From Ruminococcus sp. OA3 (GTDB taxonomy: Bacteria; Bacillota; Clostridia; Lachnospirales; Lachnospiraceae), in NCBI RefSeq assembly GCF_022440845.1, contig NZ_JAKNTO010000001.1:1302001-1366000 (forward strand): a DNA stretch of 64,000 nt, in the 5' to 3' direction. Of this stretch, positions 52,624 to 62,156 are shown piece after piece. A program made the translations under genes and the position numbers. Within the stretch, counting starts at the first letter, position 1. Each line of letters begins with the position of its first letter. The notes beneath the pieces are model-generated. The model searched no databases. It was not told the DNA's origin and saw only the letters and a program-made list of their open reading frames with translations.

Positions 52624-52651
52624 CTGTATATGAGCGGCCGCTTATATACAG
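52624..52651. repeat. 28-base palindrome upstream of the GT2-TagF gene
   Basis: CTGTATATGAGCGG and CCGCTTATATACAG are complementary but for one G-T pair, with no loop. No T-run follows. About 90 bases before the promoter; regulatory site or cruciform candidate. Confidence 0.5.
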
Positions 52652-52738
52652 GGGTATCCTTATCGTCGTTGTACAGGCATGGTTGTTTGCTGCACAGTGC
52701 CGCTGCCTTACCTGACAAAAAGAGGAAGCGTGAAAAGA

Positions 52739-52767
52739 TTGAAAAGCTTTTTAGAATATGCTATGAT
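52739..52767 (+). promoter_or_regulatory. Promoter of the GT2-TagF fusion gene
   Basis: TTGAAA (52739-52744), 17 bp, TATGAT (52762-52767). Confidence 0.65.
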
Positions 52768-52799
52768 TCCATGTGACTCGACATACAAAGGAGAAATAT

Positions 52800-55706
52800 A
52801 TGTGTAAAATTAGTGTGATCGTGCCGGTTTACAAGGTGGAACGTTATCTGCGTACCTGTCTCGACAGTCTTGTAAATCAGACACTTGAAGATATTGAAAT
52901 CATTGCCGTTAATGACGGGAGTCCGGACAACAGTCCGGCGATCCTGGAAGAATACGAAAAAAAATATTCCCCAAAAGTAAGGGTATATTCTATTGAAAAC
53001 CACGGCGTGAGCTATGCAAGGAATTACGGGGCTGACAGGGCTAACGGAGAGTATCTGCTGTTCGTGGACAGTGATGATTTTGTGGAGCCGCAGATGTGTG
53101 AAGTGCTCTATGAAAAAGCGTCAGGTGACGGCAATGATATCGTACTCTGCAACAGAAACAATATATACGAAACCCCGGGGGGGAAGGATACTGTAAATAA
53201 AAATTTCATGATGACGGCAAGTCAGAACTTTACAATTTCACAGTATCCGTTTGAACTATGCTGGATTTCCCCGTTTCCATGGGATAAGCTTGTAAAGCGG
53301 GAATTGTTTCTTTCTATAAAATTTCCGGAAAATATACGATTTGAGGATCTTGCATATGTTTTGAAGCTTGCATGCGTGGCAGAAAGCATAGGAGTGGTGA
53401 AGGATCATCTCTATAACTACCGCCGTACGACGACAGGGGGTTTTTTGAATTCATTTTCAGAGGACACACTTGACATTGTCAAAGCATTTGACAATGTTAT
53501 GAGCTTTATGAAGGAGCATAAGTTCGATGGATGCTATCGGGAAGAATTAGCTTACATCTGCACCCGTCATTTCTTCTATCGCTATCCGGCATTGTTCTAT
53601 AATAAGGAAGCAAGCCTGAAGTTAAAAAAATGTTTGCTTAATGAGACGCACGATTTTCTGGACCTTAATTTCCCTGACTGGAGAGAAAATCATTATTTAA
53701 AATACTCCAGCTCTCCGGCTGTTAAAAAGCGCCTGAATCTGTACTGCAGCAGAAAAAAACTGCTTTTGTCAGTCACTTTAAACAGAATAGTGCCTCAGGG
53801 TATTCAGCAGAGGGCGAGATCGTTCGGGAAGAAAATATCAGGTTTTCTGCGGGAGTTGAAGCATTCGAGATCCAGGAAGAAAGTAATTGTGCAGAAATTG
53901 AAATTTCTCCGTGTGTTTCGGAGAACTGCAGGTTATGAATATACAAAAGCCTGTCTGAAAACAGGGGTAAATAAAAGGCAGATTTTCATGGAGTCAGGCC
54001 ATGGAGAGGACATCGGAGGCGATATTTTTCATATGATACGCATTTTTCAAAGACCTGAATTTGAAGAGTATCAAGTCCTGCTGGCAGTGAATGAGAAAAG
54101 CAGACAAAAATGGAAAAAGCTCTCCGAAGTGTATCAGCTGGACAGAGTGCAGACCTTAGAAGTCAATTCACAGGCATACAGCGAGGCGCTTGCCGTTTCC
54201 GGTTATCTGGTCACGGACGCATCCCTTCCCAGTTATTTCGTAAAAAGAGATGAGCAGGTGTACTTCAGTATTCCGGGTGAAACTCCATTAAAAATGCTGG
54301 GAAGACAGGTACAGGGACGAGAATTCGGACTGGGAGATGAACAGAGAAACTTTTTGATCTCAGACCTGATGCTGTTCCAGAACGAATATTCCAGAGATAT
54401 TTTCCTGGATGACTATATGCTGCGCAATGTATATCCGGGAAGGGTCATGCTTGCAGGTCATCCGCGCAGCAGTGCACTGCTTCAGGGAGATATGTCTGAG
54501 CGGATCAGGCGGGGATGTGGTCTGGGCGAAAAACAGGTGATTGCTTATATGCCGGTCTGGCGGGGTGCGCTGAGTAAAAAGAATTTTGAAATACAGGTAA
54601 AGATCATTTATCAGTATCTGTCACAGATAGACAGGCTTCTGACGGATAACCAGCTCTTTTTCGTAAAACTGCATCCGTATGTGGAAGATTCTGTTGACTA
54701 TTCCGTGTACCGGCACATCCGTTCATTCCCGGAAGAGTATGAGACGTATGACTTTTTAAGTGCAGCGGACATACTGGTCACGGATTATTCCGGCGTGATG
54801 TTTGACTTTGGGGCTACCGGTAAAAAAATGATTCTGTTTACATATGACCGGGATGCGTATCTCGGAGAAAACAGGATGTACATTGATTTGAACGAAATGG
54901 GACTGCCGACAGCGGATACGGCAGAAGAACTGATCACAGAGATCGAAAAGCCAAATAACGGATATGCGGATTTCCAGGAGAAGTTCTGTCATTATGATGC
55001 TCCCGATGCGGCTGAGAAGGTATGTCATTCTCTGGTGTTTGGTGAAGACGGCGTGAAGACAGAATATCCTGAGACTGCGGCAAAACGGAAAAAGGTTCTG
55101 CTTTATCTGGACAATATCTCGGACAAAATAAATTTCAGTAAGCTGATCCAGGAAATCAATCAGGTGGATGCTGATGAGTGCGATTACTATATCTGCTTTA
55201 AGGAAAGTGCAGCACAGAAGAACACCCTGGTCCTGCGGGAACTTAAAAAAGAGATTGGCTATCTGCCTCTTGCGGGAGGGCTTGATGCGACAAACGGTGA
55301 ACTTGCTGCGCGGTGGGTGTATCTGCGACTTGGTATGAAAAACGGGATAATAAACAGAAAAATGAAAGATCTGTGTGAGCGAGAACTGAAAAAGTATTTT
55401 GGAAATATTCAGTTTGACTATGTTATGTATTTTAATGGCATGAGTCTCATGAACCTGAAAATGCTGAGTTATATGCAGGGCAAAAAGATATGCAATCTCA
55501 CGAAGTTTTCATTGAATTCCTATCAGAATAAAAAAGCCTACCGCTCAAAAGCTGATCTCATGCTTAAGGGGAAAGCCGAATTCGATGTATATTGTATCAA
55601 TCAGGAATTTACAAAGACCGGAATTTATAATAAGACAAAAAATAAGGCAAACTACCGTGTTATGGATCTGGATCACAGCAGCATCCGTAAAATGATGGAG
55701 GTGTGA
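52800..55706 (+). CDS. GT2 - CDP-glycerol glycerophosphotransferase fusion
   Basis: A 968-residue bifunctional enzyme. Residues 1-230 form a GT-A glycosyltransferase (ISVIVPVYKVERYLRTCLDS, NDGSPDNSP, VDSDDFVEPQM). About residues 380-750 form a TagB/TagF-like polyol-phosphate transferase, with YMPVWRG, KLHPY and the ADILVTDYSGVMFDFG motif. The last 200 residues are a separate alpha/beta part (KKVLLYLDNISDKINFSKL) like that of other large TagF-type proteins. It would add sugar and glycerol- or ribitol-phosphate units to a teichoic-acid-like chain. ATG 52800 chosen over upstream codons (AAAGGAG six bases before). Overlaps the next gene's first possible GTG. Confidence 0.88.
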   Translation: MCKISVIVPVYKVERYLRTCLDSLVNQTLEDIEIIAVNDGSPDNSPAILEEYEKKYSPKVRVYSIENHGVSYARNYGADRANGEYLLFVDSDDFVEPQMCEVLYEKASGDGNDIVLCNRNNIYETPGGKDTVNKNFMMTASQNFTISQYPFELCWISPFPWDKLVKRELFLSIKFPENIRFEDLAYVLKLACVAESIGVVKDHLYNYRRTTTGGFLNSFSEDTLDIVKAFDNVMSFMKEHKFDGCYREELAYICTRHFFYRYPALFYNKEASLKLKKCLLNETHDFLDLNFPDWRENHYLKYSSSPAVKKRLNLYCSRKKLLLSVTLNRIVPQGIQQRARSFGKKISGFLRELKHSRSRKKVIVQKLKFLRVFRRTAGYEYTKACLKTGVNKRQIFMESGHGEDIGGDIFHMIRIFQRPEFEEYQVLLAVNEKSRQKWKKLSEVYQLDRVQTLEVNSQAYSEALAVSGYLVTDASLPSYFVKRDEQVYFSIPGETPLKMLGRQVQGREFGLGDEQRNFLISDLMLFQNEYSRDIFLDDYMLRNVYPGRVMLAGHPRSSALLQGDMSERIRRGCGLGEKQVIAYMPVWRGALSKKNFEIQVKIIYQYLSQIDRLLTDNQLFFVKLHPYVEDSVDYSVYRHIRSFPEEYETYDFLSAADILVTDYSGVMFDFGATGKKMILFTYDRDAYLGENRMYIDLNEMGLPTADTAEELITEIEKPNNGYADFQEKFCHYDAPDAAEKVCHSLVFGEDGVKTEYPETAAKRKKVLLYLDNISDKINFSKLIQEINQVDADECDYYICFKESAAQKNTLVLRELKKEIGYLPLAGGLDATNGELAARWVYLRLGMKNGIINRKMKDLCERELKKYFGNIQFDYVMYFNGMSLMNLKMLSYMQGKKICNLTKFSLNSYQNKKAYRSKADLMLKGKAEFDVYCINQEFTKTGIYNKTKNKANYRVMDLDHSSIRKMMEV

Positions 55707-55708
55707 CA

Positions 55709-56806
55709 TTGAAAACAGGTATCGTAACATTTCACAGTGCGTATAATTTCGGAGCAAGCCTGCAGACATGGGCACTGCAGACGGCGCTTGAGAGGATGGG
55801 GGTAGAACCGTTTGTAGTCAATTACAGACCGTATGTGATAGATAATCTCTATGATCCCATGGCGCGGACAAAAGGACTGAGCCGGTATCGGTTTTATCGG
55901 AAACTGACGAGGCCGCAGCTTATACTCCGGCATGAAAGATATGAGAAATTCATGAGAGACGAATACCATCTGCTTGGAGAGTATCATACTTATGAGGAGC
56001 TGAAGAATGCAGAGATGGGTCTTGACGCCTGTATCGTAGGAAGTGATCAGGTATGGAATGTACAGCATACAGGCGGTTATGACCCTGCCTTTTTCCTGGA
56101 ATTTCTGGGTGATGATGTAAAAAAGATTTCTTATGCGGCGAGTACAGGAAGTGATTATATTCTTCCGGTATATCACGAGCAGTACCGCAGGGGGCTTGAG
56201 CAGCTGGATTCTATATCCGTCCGTGAGGCCAGTGCACGTCCGGCGCTCTCTCAATTAACAGACAAAGAAATTGATGTCGTACTGGACCCTACTCTGCTGC
56301 TTGATAAAGAAGAGTATGAGGCGCTGAAAGTTCCAAGGGAGCACAAAGAAAAATATATATTTGTATATATGATGGAGTATAATACAGAGCTTGTAAAATT
56401 TGCAAATTACATGTCCCGTTTACTGGGACTTCCCATCGTGCAGAAAAGAGAACAGCCATATTTTATCAATGAGCTGGAGACATGTTTTACATCGATACCG
56501 GGAGAGTTCTTGGATTATATCGAGAATGCTGAATTTGTCCTCACCAATTCTTTTCATGGCACGGTATTCTCTGTAATCTATGAAAAACCGTTTATATCAA
56601 TGCTTCACTCGGGAACGGGCAGCAGGACTTCTGATTTGCTTAAAACGCTGAACCTCACGGATCACCTGATGGATAACGCGCAGGAAGGGTCTGCCTTTGA
56701 ACGTATGGCGTTTGACAGAAAAGAAGAGACACGCAGCCTGCTTCTGAAAAACCGGGAACATTCGATTGCATATCTACAGAAAGCACTGGGGGTTGATCCG
56801 AAATGA
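55709..56806 (+). CDS. Polysaccharide pyruvyltransferase family protein
   Basis: A 365-residue protein of the CsaB/ExoV-like fold: SAYNFGASLQTWALQTALE near the start, GSDQVWNVQHTGGYDPAFFL, KISYAAS, and TNSFHGTVFSVIYEKPFI, all typical. It should transfer pyruvate from phosphoenolpyruvate to a sugar as a ketal, giving a negative charge used to anchor or vary wall polymers. TTG 55709 chosen (GGAGG seven bases upstream); a GTG at 55703 overlaps the preceding stop but is too near the ribosome site. Last gene before a terminator. Confidence 0.88.
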   Translation: MKTGIVTFHSAYNFGASLQTWALQTALERMGVEPFVVNYRPYVIDNLYDPMARTKGLSRYRFYRKLTRPQLILRHERYEKFMRDEYHLLGEYHTYEELKNAEMGLDACIVGSDQVWNVQHTGGYDPAFFLEFLGDDVKKISYAASTGSDYILPVYHEQYRRGLEQLDSISVREASARPALSQLTDKEIDVVLDPTLLLDKEEYEALKVPREHKEKYIFVYMMEYNTELVKFANYMSRLLGLPIVQKREQPYFINELETCFTSIPGEFLDYIENAEFVLTNSFHGTVFSVIYEKPFISMLHSGTGSRTSDLLKTLNLTDHLMDNAQEGSAFERMAFDRKEETRSLLLKNREHSIAYLQKALGVDPK

Positions 56807-56864
56807 CTGTGAACCGGAGACTGCAGCAAAACAGTTGAAATATGCAAATAAAAACAAAAGGATA

Positions 56865-56915
56865 AGGGGATCCCTGAGAGGAGTTGAGTCTTCCGGGGGG
56901 CCCCTGATTTTTTTA
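56865..56915 (+). terminator. Terminator after the pyruvyltransferase gene
   Basis: AGGGGATCCC (56865-56874) pairs with GGGGGGCCCCT (56895-56905) with one mismatch, ending in GATTTTTTTA. Confidence 0.75.
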
Positions 56916-56921
56916 TTAAGA

Positions 56922-56948
56922 CTTCATACTTTCTTAATAAGTATGAAA
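56922..56948. repeat. Inverted repeat just upstream of the transpeptidase promoter
   Basis: CTTCATACTT and AAGTATGAAAG flank TCTTAAT; nearly perfect 10-base arms ending 12 bases before the -35. Candidate operator or a second terminator hairpin. Confidence 0.45.
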
Positions 56949-56959
56949 GGGGTTTTCGG

Positions 56960-56988
56960 TTGATTTTTCCATGGTAATGGTGTAAATT
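56960..56988 (+). promoter_or_regulatory. Promoter of L,D-transpeptidase 1
   Basis: TTGATT (56960-56965), 17 bp, TAAATT (56983-56988). Confidence 0.55.
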
Positions 56989-57032
56989 TATACATAGCGA
57001 AGGTGGAGTTTGAGGGAGAGGAGTGTATTGCT

Positions 57033-59387
57033 ATGTCTTATGGAAAAATACGTGCAGCCCTGCTGTGTGCAGGGATAAGCCTGATGATGGTGACGTGTGT
57101 AAGCGCCGCATCAGAGGGAGCGGGTGATCCGGAAGTTACTGTGGAAAGTGCAGAGGATGAAGGCACGGAGCCTGAAGAAACAGAGGAAAATACAGAATCG
57201 GAGGAAGAGAAGACCGCCGGGGAAGTGACTCTGGAAGAGATGCAGCCGGGAGAATTACCGGTCACACCTGAAGAGGAGGCGGAGAACAACCTGTCACAGG
57301 GTACTGCTGGTCTTAATCCGGCTGATCAGGTGACCGTCGGTACCTGGGAGCAGGACGGGCAGGGTGGATGGACGTATTCTGTAGATGGAACTGTGCTGAC
57401 TGGGCTTCAGCCCGTCAATGGCAAGATGTATTTCTTTGATGAGACAGGCATTCTGCAGACGGGATTCCAGACCATAGAAGGCGTCAGGTACTATTTTAAT
57501 CCGAATGGACAGGAGCCTTCCCTGGGACTCGGAGCAATGATGACTTCTGTTTGGATTAATGAGGGAGGAGCAGATTACTATCTGAAAGAAGACGGCGTGC
57601 CCGCAATCGGTCAGGTATTGATCGGATCAAAAAGATATTGTTTTGATGCGGACGGCAAGCTTCTGACAGGCTGGCAGACGATCGGTGATAATACATACTA
57701 TCTTCAGGCAGACGGAATTGCAGGCGAGAAAGGCCGGATGTATACGGGCTGGCAGACTATGAGCAATAAGGTCTATTATTTCCAGATGGGAAATGGTGAT
57801 GGAAATATTGGTGCAATGTATACTGGCCGAAAGATGATGAACGGAAAGGTTTACTATTTTCAGACTGACGGCGATTTCGGAGAACGCGGCCGGATGTATA
57901 CAGGCTGGCAGACGATCGGTAACAATATTCATTATTTCCAGATGGGCGGAGACATCGGTGAGAAGGGCCAGATGTATACGGGCTGGCGTACGATGAACAA
58001 CAAAGTCTATTATTTCCAGAAGGGAAACAATGATGGAAACATCGGTAAGATGTATACCGGCCGTAAGATGATGAATGGCAGGGTCTACTATTTCCAGATG
58101 GGAGGAGATCTCGGAGAGCGGGGCCACATGTATACGGGCTGGCGTACGATCGGTGATAATATCAATTACTTCCAGATGGGCGGCAATGTCGGAGAAAAAG
58201 GCCAGATGTATACGGGCTGGCGTACGATGAACAACAAAGTCTATTATTTCCAGAAGGGGAATTCGGACGGTAATATCGGTAAAATGTATACGGGTCTGCG
58301 TACGATGAGCGGTAAAAGATATTATTTCCAGATCGGAGGCAAAGTTGGAGAAAAAGGCCAGATGTATACGGGCTGGCGTACAATTGGAAAAAACGTCAAC
58401 TATTTCCAGATGGGTGGTAATGCAGGCGAGAAAGGCCAGATGTACACCGGATGGAAGACCATGAACAGCAAAGTTTATTATTTCCAGGTAGGGAACGCTG
58501 ACGGAAATGTCGGTGCACTGTATACGGGCTGGCATACGATGAATGGCAAGTCCTATTATTTCCAGATAAACGGCATCAAAGGTGAGAAGGGCCAGATGTA
58601 CACCGGATGGAAGACGCTTAACGGAGAGAGATACTGGTTTAAAGAGACGGGTGCACATGGTGTGCGCGGAGCAAGCCTGACTGGCTGGCAGCGGTACAAA
58701 GATGAATGGTACTATCTGCAGCCCAAAGAAAAGGGTGCGATGGCGACCGGCTGGACGTATGTGCCGATCAACAATTCATCTTACAGAGATACAAGCATCA
58801 GCAGTTATAAATATTATTTCAGAACAAATTCCAACGGGGGACCGAAGGGATCTCTGATGCAGGATGTGTCGGGGATGATCGGGCGCCAGAAAGGAAAAGA
58901 CGGATATCGAGCAGAGATTGACAGAACACACTGCGTTGTGACAATTTTTGCCAAGGACGAGACCGGGAAGTATCGGATTCCTGTGAAAGCAATGACGTGT
59001 TCTGTCGGGCTTCCGGATACTCCAACGCCAAGGAGTTCGTATCAGTATCCATTCCGAACGATTGAAAAATTGCGCTGGGGCGAACTGATGGGACCTTCCT
59101 ATGGACAGTACTGTACAAGAATTGTTGCAGGCATTTTGTTCCACTCTGTGGCGGGAAGCAATACAACATCGTACAATCTGTCGGCGGGCAATTATAATAT
59201 GCTTGGCGCTCCGGCATCTCATGGATGTGTGCGTCTTTGCGTCAGGGATGCCAAATGGATCTATGATAACTGCGATCTGGGTATGCAGGTAGTCATTCGT
59301 GACAACATGTATCTGCCGTTTGACAAACCGGCAACCATCAAGATACCGGCAGGGCAGACATGGGATCCGACAGACCCTAATGTATGA
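57033..59387 (+). CDS. Secreted L,D-transpeptidase with about 18 choline-binding-type repeats (1)
   Basis: A 784-residue exported protein. Signal peptide ends near CVSA-AS (start ATG 57033, GGAGAGGAG upstream); acidic linker to about residue 95; then a long array of roughly 26-residue repeats of the form GWxTMxxKVYYFQxGxxxGxxGxMYT, the cell-wall/choline-binding type. The C-terminal YkuD domain has HSVAGS and ASHGCVRLCVRDAKWIY with catalytic Cys732. It should form or remodel 3-3 peptidoglycan cross-links while held to a decorated wall polymer. Repeats are nearly identical at DNA level with a 234-bp (three-unit) period, so copy number may vary. Paralogue of the next gene. Confidence 0.9.
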   Translation: MSYGKIRAALLCAGISLMMVTCVSAASEGAGDPEVTVESAEDEGTEPEETEENTESEEEKTAGEVTLEEMQPGELPVTPEEEAENNLSQGTAGLNPADQVTVGTWEQDGQGGWTYSVDGTVLTGLQPVNGKMYFFDETGILQTGFQTIEGVRYYFNPNGQEPSLGLGAMMTSVWINEGGADYYLKEDGVPAIGQVLIGSKRYCFDADGKLLTGWQTIGDNTYYLQADGIAGEKGRMYTGWQTMSNKVYYFQMGNGDGNIGAMYTGRKMMNGKVYYFQTDGDFGERGRMYTGWQTIGNNIHYFQMGGDIGEKGQMYTGWRTMNNKVYYFQKGNNDGNIGKMYTGRKMMNGRVYYFQMGGDLGERGHMYTGWRTIGDNINYFQMGGNVGEKGQMYTGWRTMNNKVYYFQKGNSDGNIGKMYTGLRTMSGKRYYFQIGGKVGEKGQMYTGWRTIGKNVNYFQMGGNAGEKGQMYTGWKTMNSKVYYFQVGNADGNVGALYTGWHTMNGKSYYFQINGIKGEKGQMYTGWKTLNGERYWFKETGAHGVRGASLTGWQRYKDEWYYLQPKEKGAMATGWTYVPINNSSYRDTSISSYKYYFRTNSNGGPKGSLMQDVSGMIGRQKGKDGYRAEIDRTHCVVTIFAKDETGKYRIPVKAMTCSVGLPDTPTPRSSYQYPFRTIEKLRWGELMGPSYGQYCTRIVAGILFHSVAGSNTTSYNLSAGNYNMLGAPASHGCVRLCVRDAKWIYDNCDLGMQVVIRDNMYLPFDKPATIKIPAGQTWDPTDPNV
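57700..58640 (+). repeat. Higher-order tandem repeat inside transpeptidase 1
   Basis: Units of about 78 bp; every third unit is most alike. A stretch at 57966-58024 recurs almost base for base at 58200-58258, 234 bp later. Suitable for slippage or recombination. Confidence 0.8.
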
Positions 59388-59448
59388 TTGGTGTTATGGA
59401 AATACAAGTAACAGTAGAACACAGTAAAAGTGAAAGGTGTTGTGGAAG

Positions 59449-61518
59449 ATGAAAAAGAAAATAATAGCAATTGCAGCTTGCATGTGTTTGAGCCTGGGGG
59501 CTTTCAGCATCGTGCATGCGGAGGAGGGAGACCTGCAGCCTGAAAGTATTCTTCAGGGTGAGCAGGAGCCCTCATCAACGGAAAGTGAAAGTAACGGTGG
59601 GGACGTAACTGCCCCGGAAGATGAAGAACCGGTTGTAACTGTAGAGCCGGATGCAACCGAAGAGCCGGAAGATACGGATGACACAGGAAATGTTGATGCC
59701 ATGCCGGATTCTGTACCGAACAGCGGGCTTGCCGGGAACTCAGCGCCTTCTGCGGATGAGACGCAAAATGCAGCGGCTCTGACGGGCTGGCAGAAAGTCG
59801 GGGCAGACTGGTTTTATTACGGAACGACGACAGGCGAAGAGCCTGTAAAAGGCTTGCAGCAGGATATCAATGGCAAGACGTATTTCTTTAATGACGCAGG
59901 TATTTTACAGACAGGATTCCAGACGGTCAACGGAACGAACTACTATTTTAATCCGAATGGTGAGGAACCGTCCCTGGGTCTCGGTGCAATGATGAAATCT
60001 GTGTGGGTTACTGAGGCAAACAAATATTATTATCTCGGGGAAGACGGTGTACCGGTGAGCGGTGGCATTAAGCTTATAGGCTCAAAGAGATATGCTTTTG
60101 ATGCAGAAGGCAGACTGCTGACAGGCTGGCAGACGATTGGAAATAACAACTATTATTTTCAGATCGGCGGTGATATCGGAGCCAAGGGCCAGATGTATAC
60201 GGGCTGGAAGGCAATGAATGGCAAGGTCTATTATTTTCAGGTGGGAAATGCTGATGGAAATATCGGAAAAATGTCAACAGGCTGGAAGGCAATGAATGGC
60301 AAGAGATACTATTTCCAGGTCGGCGGTGACGCGGGATCCAAAGGCCAGATGTATACAGGCTGGAGGACGATTGGAAAGAATGTTTACTATCTCCAGATGG
60401 GAGGAAATATCGGAGAGAAGGGCCAGTTATACACGGGATTCAAAACGCTGAATCAGAAAGTGTTCTATTTCCAGAAGGGGAATTCAGATGGAAATATCGG
60501 TAAGATGTATACCAGCTGGCGAACGATCGACGGCCAGGTATTTTACTTTCAGCAGGGCGGTGTAAAGGGCGTCCAGGGGCAGATGTATACTGGCTGGAGA
60601 GGAATCAGCGGTAAGGTCTTCTACTTTAAGCCGACTGGTGCATACGGCTCGAAAGGTGCCCGCCTGACAGGCTGGCAGACAATCGGAAACAAACGCTTTT
60701 TCTTCCAGCGCGCGGGTGTAGTGGGCAATGCGGGGCGCCTGCTGACAGGCTGGCAGAACATTGATGGCAAGAAATACTATCTGCAGGAGACAGGTGCATA
60801 CGGCACCAAAGGTCAGATGGCCAAGAACGGCTGGCAGAAAATATCCAATACGTGGTACTATTTCCAGTCGAACGGTACCGTGAAAACAGGATGGCTGAGA
60901 GACGGCAGTCAGTGGTACTATCTGAAATCAAACGGCGCGATGGCAACCGGATGGAATTATGTGGATTCTTATAAATACTATTTCCGCCCGAATTCCAGCG
61001 GAGGACCACAGGGATCGCTCGTGCAGGATGTATCCAGTATGGTCAGCGGACCATACTATGCGACCGTTGACAGGGTACGCAATGTGGTAATGATTTATAA
61101 AAAAGAAGGGAACTATCAGATTCCGGTAAAAGCCATGACATGTTCCGTGGGATTGCCAGGAACACCGACGCCAGCAGGTACGTTTAACACAACAGTCAAA
61201 TATCGCTGGAAAGAATTGATGGGACCTTCCTGGGGACAGTATGCGACAAGAATTGTCGGCGGTGTTCTGTTCCATTCTGTAGCGGGAAGTGCTCCAAATC
61301 CTTATTCACTTCCGGCAGGGGAATATAACCTTTTGGGTTCACCTGCATCACACGGATGTGTGCGCCTCTGTGTAAGGGATGCAAAATGGATTTATGATAA
61401 CTGTTCGATTGGCATGCAGGTAACAATCGGGGATAACCTGTATCTGCCGTTCGATAAGCCGGCAACAATTTTGATTCCGCCAAGCCAGAACTGGGATCCG
61501 ACGGACCCGAACATCTGA
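59449..61518 (+). CDS. Secreted L,D-transpeptidase with choline-binding-type repeats (2)
   Basis: A 689-residue paralogue of the preceding gene: signal peptide ending HA-EE (ATG 59449), acidic Glu/Pro/Asp linker to about residue 110, some fifteen cell-wall-binding repeats (GWQTIGNNNYYFQIGG-type), then YkuD with HSVAGS and ASHGCVRLCVRDAKWIY, catalytic Cys637, ending DPTDPNI. The N-terminal repeat block and the catalytic domain are very similar to copy 1, the middle repeats differ in number and order, pointing to duplication followed by repeat shuffling. 61 bases separate the two genes; both may share a transcript. GtrA gene follows by 3 bases. Confidence 0.9.
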   Translation: MKKKIIAIAACMCLSLGAFSIVHAEEGDLQPESILQGEQEPSSTESESNGGDVTAPEDEEPVVTVEPDATEEPEDTDDTGNVDAMPDSVPNSGLAGNSAPSADETQNAAALTGWQKVGADWFYYGTTTGEEPVKGLQQDINGKTYFFNDAGILQTGFQTVNGTNYYFNPNGEEPSLGLGAMMKSVWVTEANKYYYLGEDGVPVSGGIKLIGSKRYAFDAEGRLLTGWQTIGNNNYYFQIGGDIGAKGQMYTGWKAMNGKVYYFQVGNADGNIGKMSTGWKAMNGKRYYFQVGGDAGSKGQMYTGWRTIGKNVYYLQMGGNIGEKGQLYTGFKTLNQKVFYFQKGNSDGNIGKMYTSWRTIDGQVFYFQQGGVKGVQGQMYTGWRGISGKVFYFKPTGAYGSKGARLTGWQTIGNKRFFFQRAGVVGNAGRLLTGWQNIDGKKYYLQETGAYGTKGQMAKNGWQKISNTWYYFQSNGTVKTGWLRDGSQWYYLKSNGAMATGWNYVDSYKYYFRPNSSGGPQGSLVQDVSSMVSGPYYATVDRVRNVVMIYKKEGNYQIPVKAMTCSVGLPGTPTPAGTFNTTVKYRWKELMGPSWGQYATRIVGGVLFHSVAGSAPNPYSLPAGEYNLLGSPASHGCVRLCVRDAKWIYDNCSIGMQVTIGDNLYLPFDKPATILIPPSQNWDPTDPNI

Positions 61519-61521
61519 TAG

Positions 61522-61947
61522 ATGAAAGTGTTGTGGAACAGATATAAAAGTGTGATCAGTTATCTTTTCTTCGGCGTATGTACAACGCTGGTCAATATCA
61601 TCGTATATTACCTCTGTGCACGGATGCTGAAGATGGGAACGGCAGGCAGCACGGCGGCAGCATGGGCTGCCGCCGTGCTGTTCGCCTATATTACCAATAA
61701 GCTCTTTGTGTTTGAGAGCAGATCTTTTGAGAAGAGCCTGATGATGCGGGAGCTTGCATCCTTTTTTGCATGCAGACTGCTGACAGGTGTGCTGGATCTG
61801 GCCGTCATGTACATTTGCGTGGACCGTCTCGGGTGGAATGACATGGTCATGAAGGTGATATCCAATGTGCTGGTTATCGTGATTAACTATGTGGCGAGTA
61901 AACTTTTAATATTTAAAAAGAATGTACGGGATCAGAACTGTGAGTGA
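61522..61947 (+). CDS. GtrA-family membrane protein
   Basis: A 141-residue protein with four transmembrane helices. YLFFGVCTTLVNIIVYYL at the N-terminus, AYITNKLFVFES in mid-protein and NYVASKLLIFK at the end are GtrA signatures. GtrA proteins help move polyprenyl-linked sugars or act beside surface glycosyltransferases. Starts 3 bases after the second transpeptidase, so co-transcribed with it. Fits a lipid-linked sugar step in polymer decoration. Confidence 0.9.
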   Translation: MKVLWNRYKSVISYLFFGVCTTLVNIIVYYLCARMLKMGTAGSTAAAWAAAVLFAYITNKLFVFESRSFEKSLMMRELASFFACRLLTGVLDLAVMYICVDRLGWNDMVMKVISNVLVIVINYVASKLLIFKKNVRDQNCE

Positions 61948-61966
61948 ACAGTTCTGATCCTTTTTA
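61929..61966 (+). terminator. Terminator after the GtrA gene
   Basis: 13-bp perfect stem GGATCAGAACTGT/ACAGTTCTGATCC (61929-61941 with 61948-61960) followed by TTTTT. The stem includes the stop codon region of the GtrA gene. Confidence 0.92.
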
Positions 61967-62091
61967 CTGGAGTCAGCGGTCGGTACCGTCCGATAGCTGT
62001 ACCAGAGAGTGTCAGCAACAGCGGTATATATTTATCAGGGATAAAGTCAGTCACTGGTTTTCAGTTTTGACATGAAACGTGCTACTACTCC

Positions 62092-62120
62092 TTGACTTTT
62101 TGTGGTTCAATCTGTATAAT
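62092..62120 (+). promoter_or_regulatory. Promoter of the winged-helix/LicC/LicA fusion gene
   Basis: TTGACT (62092-62097), 17 bp, TATAAT (62115-62120). The rest of 61967-62091 shows no gene. Confidence 0.8.
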
Positions 62121-62156
62121 GAAAAATGTTCAAAAAATGAACACAGAGGTAAAGTT

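Noticed and set aside
57700-58640. CRISPR array or non-coding minisatellite
   Set aside because: The repeats are in frame and encode the well-known GW/YYF wall-binding units.
57627-58658. Open minus-strand frame of 343 codons opposite transpeptidase 1
   Set aside because: It mirrors the 26-residue repeats of the sense gene, has no ribosome site and reads as a repetitive artefact.
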